Positions 59,468 through 64,000 of a DNA stretch of 64,000 nt are shown here, piece after piece. The stretch lies in NCBI GenBank assembly GCA_026874595.1, contig CM049312.1:65566929-65630928 (forward strand), in the 5' to 3' direction. The notes under the pieces were generated by a model. The model was not told the origin of the DNA. It saw only the letters and a program-made list of their open reading frames with translations, and did no database searches. The first letter of the stretch is position 1. Each line of letters begins with the position of its first letter. This DNA is from Sipunculus nudus (taxonomy: Eukaryota > Annelida > Sipuncula > Golfingiida > Sipunculidae). A program made the position numbers and the translations under genes.

Positions 59468-59768
59468 AGGCTAAAAAAAGGGTATGGTTCTCAGACACCG
59501 CCCGCGTCATTTTTAACCCCCCACATCACAACCCTTTATCTTGATATTCAACTTTCAAGAAGATAAAATAAAATACAATTTTGATAAGATTTCTTTTCTC
59601 ATGTTCTGCTTTTAACTGTTTATCCAAAAAAAATCAGTTATTATCATGCTTTTCCCTGATCATATTACATTTGTATCGAAACATACAAAAAAAGATAAAT
59701 AAAATAAAATTGCCCCCGCACTAATTTAAAAAAAAGTGCCTGAGAACCATAACTATTTTTTTGGCCTT
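59468..59768 (+). mobile_element. Foldback MITE, family 1, copy 3
   Basis: Ends are TAAGGCTAAAAAAAGGGTAT then GGTTCTCAGACACCGCCCGC, and inverted GTGCCTGAGAACCATAACT followed by GGCCTTA. It matches the two copies near 35.0 and 40.6 kb along its length, including the internal ATCATGCTTTTCC and TATCGAAACA blocks. Confidence 0.78.
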
Positions 59769-60814
59769 AGAGATAAAAACAAGTGGCCCCTGAACGACTT
59801 TGCAATCTGGCGCAGGTGCGACACTAATGACTGCAGAATCAGTAGCAGGTTGTGTGGTCAAAACGATCCTTACTCTAATTATGATACACTGATTGGTTGA
59901 AACAATCATAATTTGTAATTACTTCGCAAAGAAGCTGATCTCCCACTGACCTCTTTAAGGACCATAATGCTAGCAATGTGCGTATAAGGATGCAAATTGC
60001 TGGTATTTTGCGGAATCGCTGGCAATTTGCAAGAGTTGTAGGCAGATTGTGTGTAACTGTCTGTGTGCGCCCTATGCCTAGCAGTGCTTTGGCAGTTCTG
60101 CTACAGACAGGCATATAAACATGAGAAATAATTGAATAGCTAGGCGTGTAAACATAACCCCTTGGCAATAAAGAAAATAAATCAGCTCTAATAAACGTAA
60201 AAATGGAACACAGAAATGCACAGCAGGAATTAACTTCAGCGTTTGTTAAACAAAGCATATATACACCTTCTGTAAATAAACAGAAAAAGGATAATTAATG
60301 GCGTTACCCAGTGGGTCTACACTGCGCAATTTAACATACGATGCACGGATAACATTATCAGTGACATACCGTAATAACCATCCCAGGGGAGCTATTAATA
60401 CATATAAGTCAATGTTTTCCCAGTACAGCTTTGCAGAGTTGCTGCAACTACTGATGCTCTAAGTAAGGAGTCCAAGCAGGTCTGTGTCTTTGCATCTTTG
60501 CGGTATAATTCTAAAAAAAAGGATACAGATTTTATGAATTAATAGTTGGTTAATCTTTAACATACGTATGTATTATAGTTATGTTTAATAAAGAGGCAAA
60601 CTTATTTTAATGTAACTAAAACCAAAAAAAATTCTTAGGAAATCAAAATTCATTCAATGTGAATAGTTTAATACGAATTATCTGGTGTATGTGAACTAAA
60701 CAAAAAACTGCATGGTATTTAGGTTCCATGCATCGTATTCTATTTATTTTTAATTTTCCAAATATGTAATATATTAAAGCTCTTTTATGGTCACTCAGGT
60801 AAACTTGTTCTTTG

Positions 60815-60815
<1 letters not shown>

Positions 60816-60858
<43 letters not shown>
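60816..60858. repeat. (TA)n microsatellite
   Basis: About 21 TA dinucleotides. Confidence 0.9.
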
Positions 60859-60860
<2 letters not shown>

Positions 60861-61518
60861 TCCTTTCTGTATTAAGCCAATAGGTAAACTAAGTGATAAT
60901 CTTGTTCAAACTCTGCACAGTCTAGTATATTGTGCGGGTCTCTGGGGCAACTTTAGATAGACTTTCTTACAAAAACTGAAAGTTGGATGCAAGAATACAT
61001 TTGAAATTGCCATACGTTTAACAACAACTTCAGTGCCAAAAAATTGTAAATCGAAATGTTGTGGCTTTTGATGCTCTGACGCGTAAGCAAAAGCAAATGT
61101 CGAGAAGGTAAATACAAAAAAGAACTGTTTTCGCCAATGTGACAGGATTTCTTTATAATAAAATTTTAAAAAAGTTTATAATTTCCTACAAATATATGAC
61201 GTAATTTGATTGCAAAGTGTACATATGCGAGTATATATATAAATATACAAATATGCGTGTGTGTTTTTGTGTATTTATATGTATAGGCATGAGCTTGTAT
61301 ACTTATACACATGTAAAATGTACTATATCAATAGTAATTGTTAAACTTTCATCTGCCATTTTGCAATAATAAATCACTCGATACTACAATTCAACGGCAT
61401 ACAACTTCGTGTGAATGAATATAAAAAAAACATGTTAACTATACATCATAACATTTACATTGGGAGGTCATGGGCGTCCCTCTATCTGACGCTGTTTCCC
61501 CAAGAAAGTGAAGAGAAA

Positions 61519-61520
<2 letters not shown>

Positions 61521-61557
<37 letters not shown>
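61521..61557. repeat. (GA)n microsatellite
   Basis: About 18 GA dinucleotides. Confidence 0.9.
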
Positions 61558-61561
<4 letters not shown>

Positions 61562-62221
61562 ATCACGTGTTTATTATTTAAACAAGTTGGTTGTTGTTAC
61601 TGTTTTGAGGAGGATATGGATTACCTACTGAAACCTTGCCCTAGATGTTTGGATTTGATTAAATATTGCATTACAAGCAGCAGATTTCTTTTCTGAAGGA
61701 CAAATATGACACACGCAGTACAGATTACACGATAACTGGTAAACCGGAAGAAACTTATATAACACTTATTTATGATATGATCAGGAAGTTACTTACAAGT
61801 AAAACACACACACACACATATATATATCCATTACTGTTTTGTCTTGTATTGATATTAAGAATATGTAATTTTTTTTTTAAGAACCGAACTGGCAAGAGTT
61901 TTTGCCTTTTTTCTCAAAACAGCTTATTTTCAAAATTCGTCATTGAGGATCTTGACCTGATTTTCAAGGGTCTCCCCCTACATAGCTAATTCTCTAACAA
62001 CAAAGTTGTTGGTTTTGTCCCTTCATATAACTTAAAATGGCTTTCAATATACATTTCCCCGAAATATATTTTCATTTTTGACCCAAACATACTAAAATAT
62101 TACATGATATAAGTTTATAATTCATCTGAGTTTAAAAAACAGGCTATGTGCAATTTTAGGATCACCCTGTTTACAAGAGAGAACAGCTTCTTGCAGCGAA
62201 GAACATAAATCGCACCAACTC

Positions 62222-62341
62222 ATGGCGCCCATGATCATATTTGCTCTTTGTACATTCACAGCAGTGAAGGGGTTCATTGTTCAGCATGGTAAGTGGATTA
62301 TTAAAACAACCTCATACGTTTACTTTGTATACATATCCATC

Positions 62342-62406
<65 letters not shown>

Positions 62407-63868
62407 CTAATACTGTTGAACAATTAAGTCTTCGGTTATATTGACTTCTATAGGAATTCGCTAATTTCCAAACGTTGGTTATTAAAGGCATGCGCACAGG
62501 GTTGACTCTATATGTTTCGTAGGTGAATCTAGGGTAATCATCTTAACCGCTTAATTTCAGAAACAACAGGTCGAATGTTCAGGGCTGTGTGTGAGAAACA
62601 TCAGTTGGCCGTAATAATCTACTCAGAGCCAAGTATTACGAGACGCACGCCAGAAAGTTTAAACGGGTTCTGCGGATTCAAATATAACTGCTCACTTGAT
62701 ATCCAAGATGTCTTCCATAATTCCGTTCTTAATCAGTGTTCCTCAAAAGTCAAAATATTCTACACTTGCATCGAAGCTGAATCTGTTCGTCTCACCTGCA
62801 ACAAAACCTTGACATGGTCAGGTCCAGGGGAAGGCATTCTTACAAGTGTCGAACCATATGCTAAACGCTACGACTTTCCCTCCCGTGTACCGTGCTTTAC
62901 GACATTGCGGCTTACTCCGGGTCTGGTTGTCGTCATTTCAGCGATAGCATTGCCTGAGGATGCATATATAAACAACAACCCGATTGCAGAAAGGATGCCC
63001 ACCGTACTAACAGCAGACAGTACAATGACTTATAACAAAACGTATTGGAAAGATTTATTGTATCTTTACACAGGTATGGGAATATTTTGGCGGTTTGCTT
63101 TGTATGTTTACTTTCCCCATTGGTAACATGGTAAATTGTTATATACTCGTGGCAGTGTCCTACATATGTGTATTTTTAATCACATGATGAGCACATTGTT
63201 TGAATTGATTAACCCGATCCCAGGCTTTTCCCACCGCTACCGGATATTTTCGAATAATCAATGCTATTCAAATTAATAAGTTCGAATTATAGGCTAAAGA
63301 CTGTATCGTGTCATCTCGGATAATATTCCAAGCATAAAAGATGCGTTTTAACATAATTTCTAAGTATTTAATTAAACATTTCGTCATATACTATTTTATT
63401 TTTAGTCAAATCTGTGCCTGATACGGTCTCAACGATTGTAACCGTCAGTAAAGGTACGTATAAAAGAGATTTGTTTCTCCAACATGCACTTGCACGGTCA
63501 TTCCTGGTAGACATGTAAAACCAAGGTTCAGAAAACGGTAACTATGCAGGGATAGGGAATAACTAGTGATTGAGACTTTTTTCACTGCGAAACGAACGTT
63601 CCCCGGTTCGGACCAGGAGAGTGTACAACAGACAAAATGGTGAAATATGGACAGAAACTTAAATGTTATAATAAATGGTTAATCTGTGTTCTGGACTATT
63701 CCAGGCCTCACGAATAAGAACATCTGAAATGTAGAAGGTTTAATCATATCAATCTTAGCGCACGGTTAAATTTTATCCTTATCCCTAGCGTCATATCGAC
63801 CCTTTGGCATTACGATCGGATTACTGGCGCCAGTGTCATTACATTTAAGTCTGAAGAACGAATTATAA
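62222..63868 (+). CDS. Receptor copy C: third family member, 3' end uncertain
   Basis: Exon 1 (62222-62288) is a signal peptide, MAPMIIFALCTFTAVKG. Exon 2 (62561-63073, 513 bp, phase 1 at both ends) is the six-cysteine ectodomain, uninterrupted over 171 codons. It shares CEKHQLAV, KYNCS, TCNKTLTW and EGILTSVEP with gene A, plus one extra cysteine (NQCSS). Exon 3 (63406-63453, 48 bp) encodes a short Ser/Thr/Val stalk. A phase-1 acceptor at 63788 opens a hydrophobic stretch, FGITIGLLAPVSLHLSL. It aligns with gene A's transmembrane exon but meets a stop at 63866 without a cytoplasmic tail. No equivalent of gene A's 96-bp stalk exon was found. The product may be a short-tail form, or the 3' end is decayed or continues beyond the window. 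The first three exons are well supported; the fourth is tentative. Confidence 0.65.
62342..62401. repeat. (TA)n(GA)n microsatellite in intron 1 of receptor copy C
   Basis: About 17 bp of TA followed by about 40 bp of GA, 55 bp after the exon 1 donor. Confidence 0.9.
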
Positions 63869-64000
63869 GGCCATATGAAGATACAATTATTTTCGTCATT
63901 TCTGAAAACGCTTCATGGCCTACAGGTACACTGTCAATCAATATAAACCAGACCAATCGTTAGCATTTTTCGTGTACTTTCTAATAATACCAAACATGAG

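Larger units (their letters stand above)
59770..62150. other. No gene seen; TA and GA microsatellites
   Basis: A 127-codon minus-strand frame at 59875-60258 has no recognisable motif. TA repeats lie at 60816-60858 and a GA repeat at 61521-61557. The remainder is AT-rich. Confidence 0.45.

Noticed and set aside
59875-60258. 127-codon minus-strand frame
   Set aside because: No recognisable domain, no plausible promoter or polyadenylation signal, and composition typical of noncoding AT-rich sequence.

Overview
This is eukaryotic, AT-rich, intron-rich genomic DNA. It has GT-AG split genes, many degenerate retroelement fragments, foldback MITEs, TA/GA microsatellites and a large satellite array. 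The repeat landscape (tRNA-derived SINE, TIR MITEs, mobile elements with tandem-repeat cores) and the gene content (BRICHOS preproprotein, a tandem family of lineage-specific receptors) suggest a marine invertebrate, most likely a mollusc. That assignment is inference. Nothing prokaryotic or organellar was seen, and no intact transposon was found.

Layout. 0.9-2.3 kb: plus-strand LINE reverse-transcriptase relic. 6.4-8.9 kb: a complete five-coding-exon gene for a secreted BRICHOS-domain preproprotein, with TATA box, E-box, signal-peptide exon, RxKR furin-type site and Cys-rich C-terminal peptide. 12.3-19.6 kb: foldback elements, a ~300 bp tandem duplication rich in TGACGTCA, an LTR-retrotransposon gag relic and a LINE relic. 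20.1-37 kb: a complex repeat locus. It holds a left flank, a GC-rich TIR element, diverged 25-bp monomers, a homogeneous 99-bp higher-order satellite (63 full units plus edges, 25.0-31.4 kb), more diverged monomers, and a right flank interrupted by a MITE and a LINE fragment. A compact second copy of the same flanks plus monomers lies at 51.7-53.5 kb.

41.7-63.9 kb: three tandem paralogues of a type I membrane protein family with no family name I can give. Gene A (41.7-50.4 kb) is intact: signal peptide, six-cysteine ectodomain exon, two short stalk exons, a transmembrane exon, and a tail with three tyrosines in ITIM/ITAM-like spacing. Copy B (54.0-56.4 kb) is a pseudogene. Copy C (62.2 kb onward) has intact signal and ectodomain exons; its 3' structure is uncertain near the window edge. 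The shared phase-1 exon architecture shows one duplicating module. The two copies of the satellite-bearing element lie in the same orientation on either side of gene A.

A possible small secreted-protein exon lies on the minus strand near 59.0 kb. The rest is repeat-derived or holds no gene I can support.
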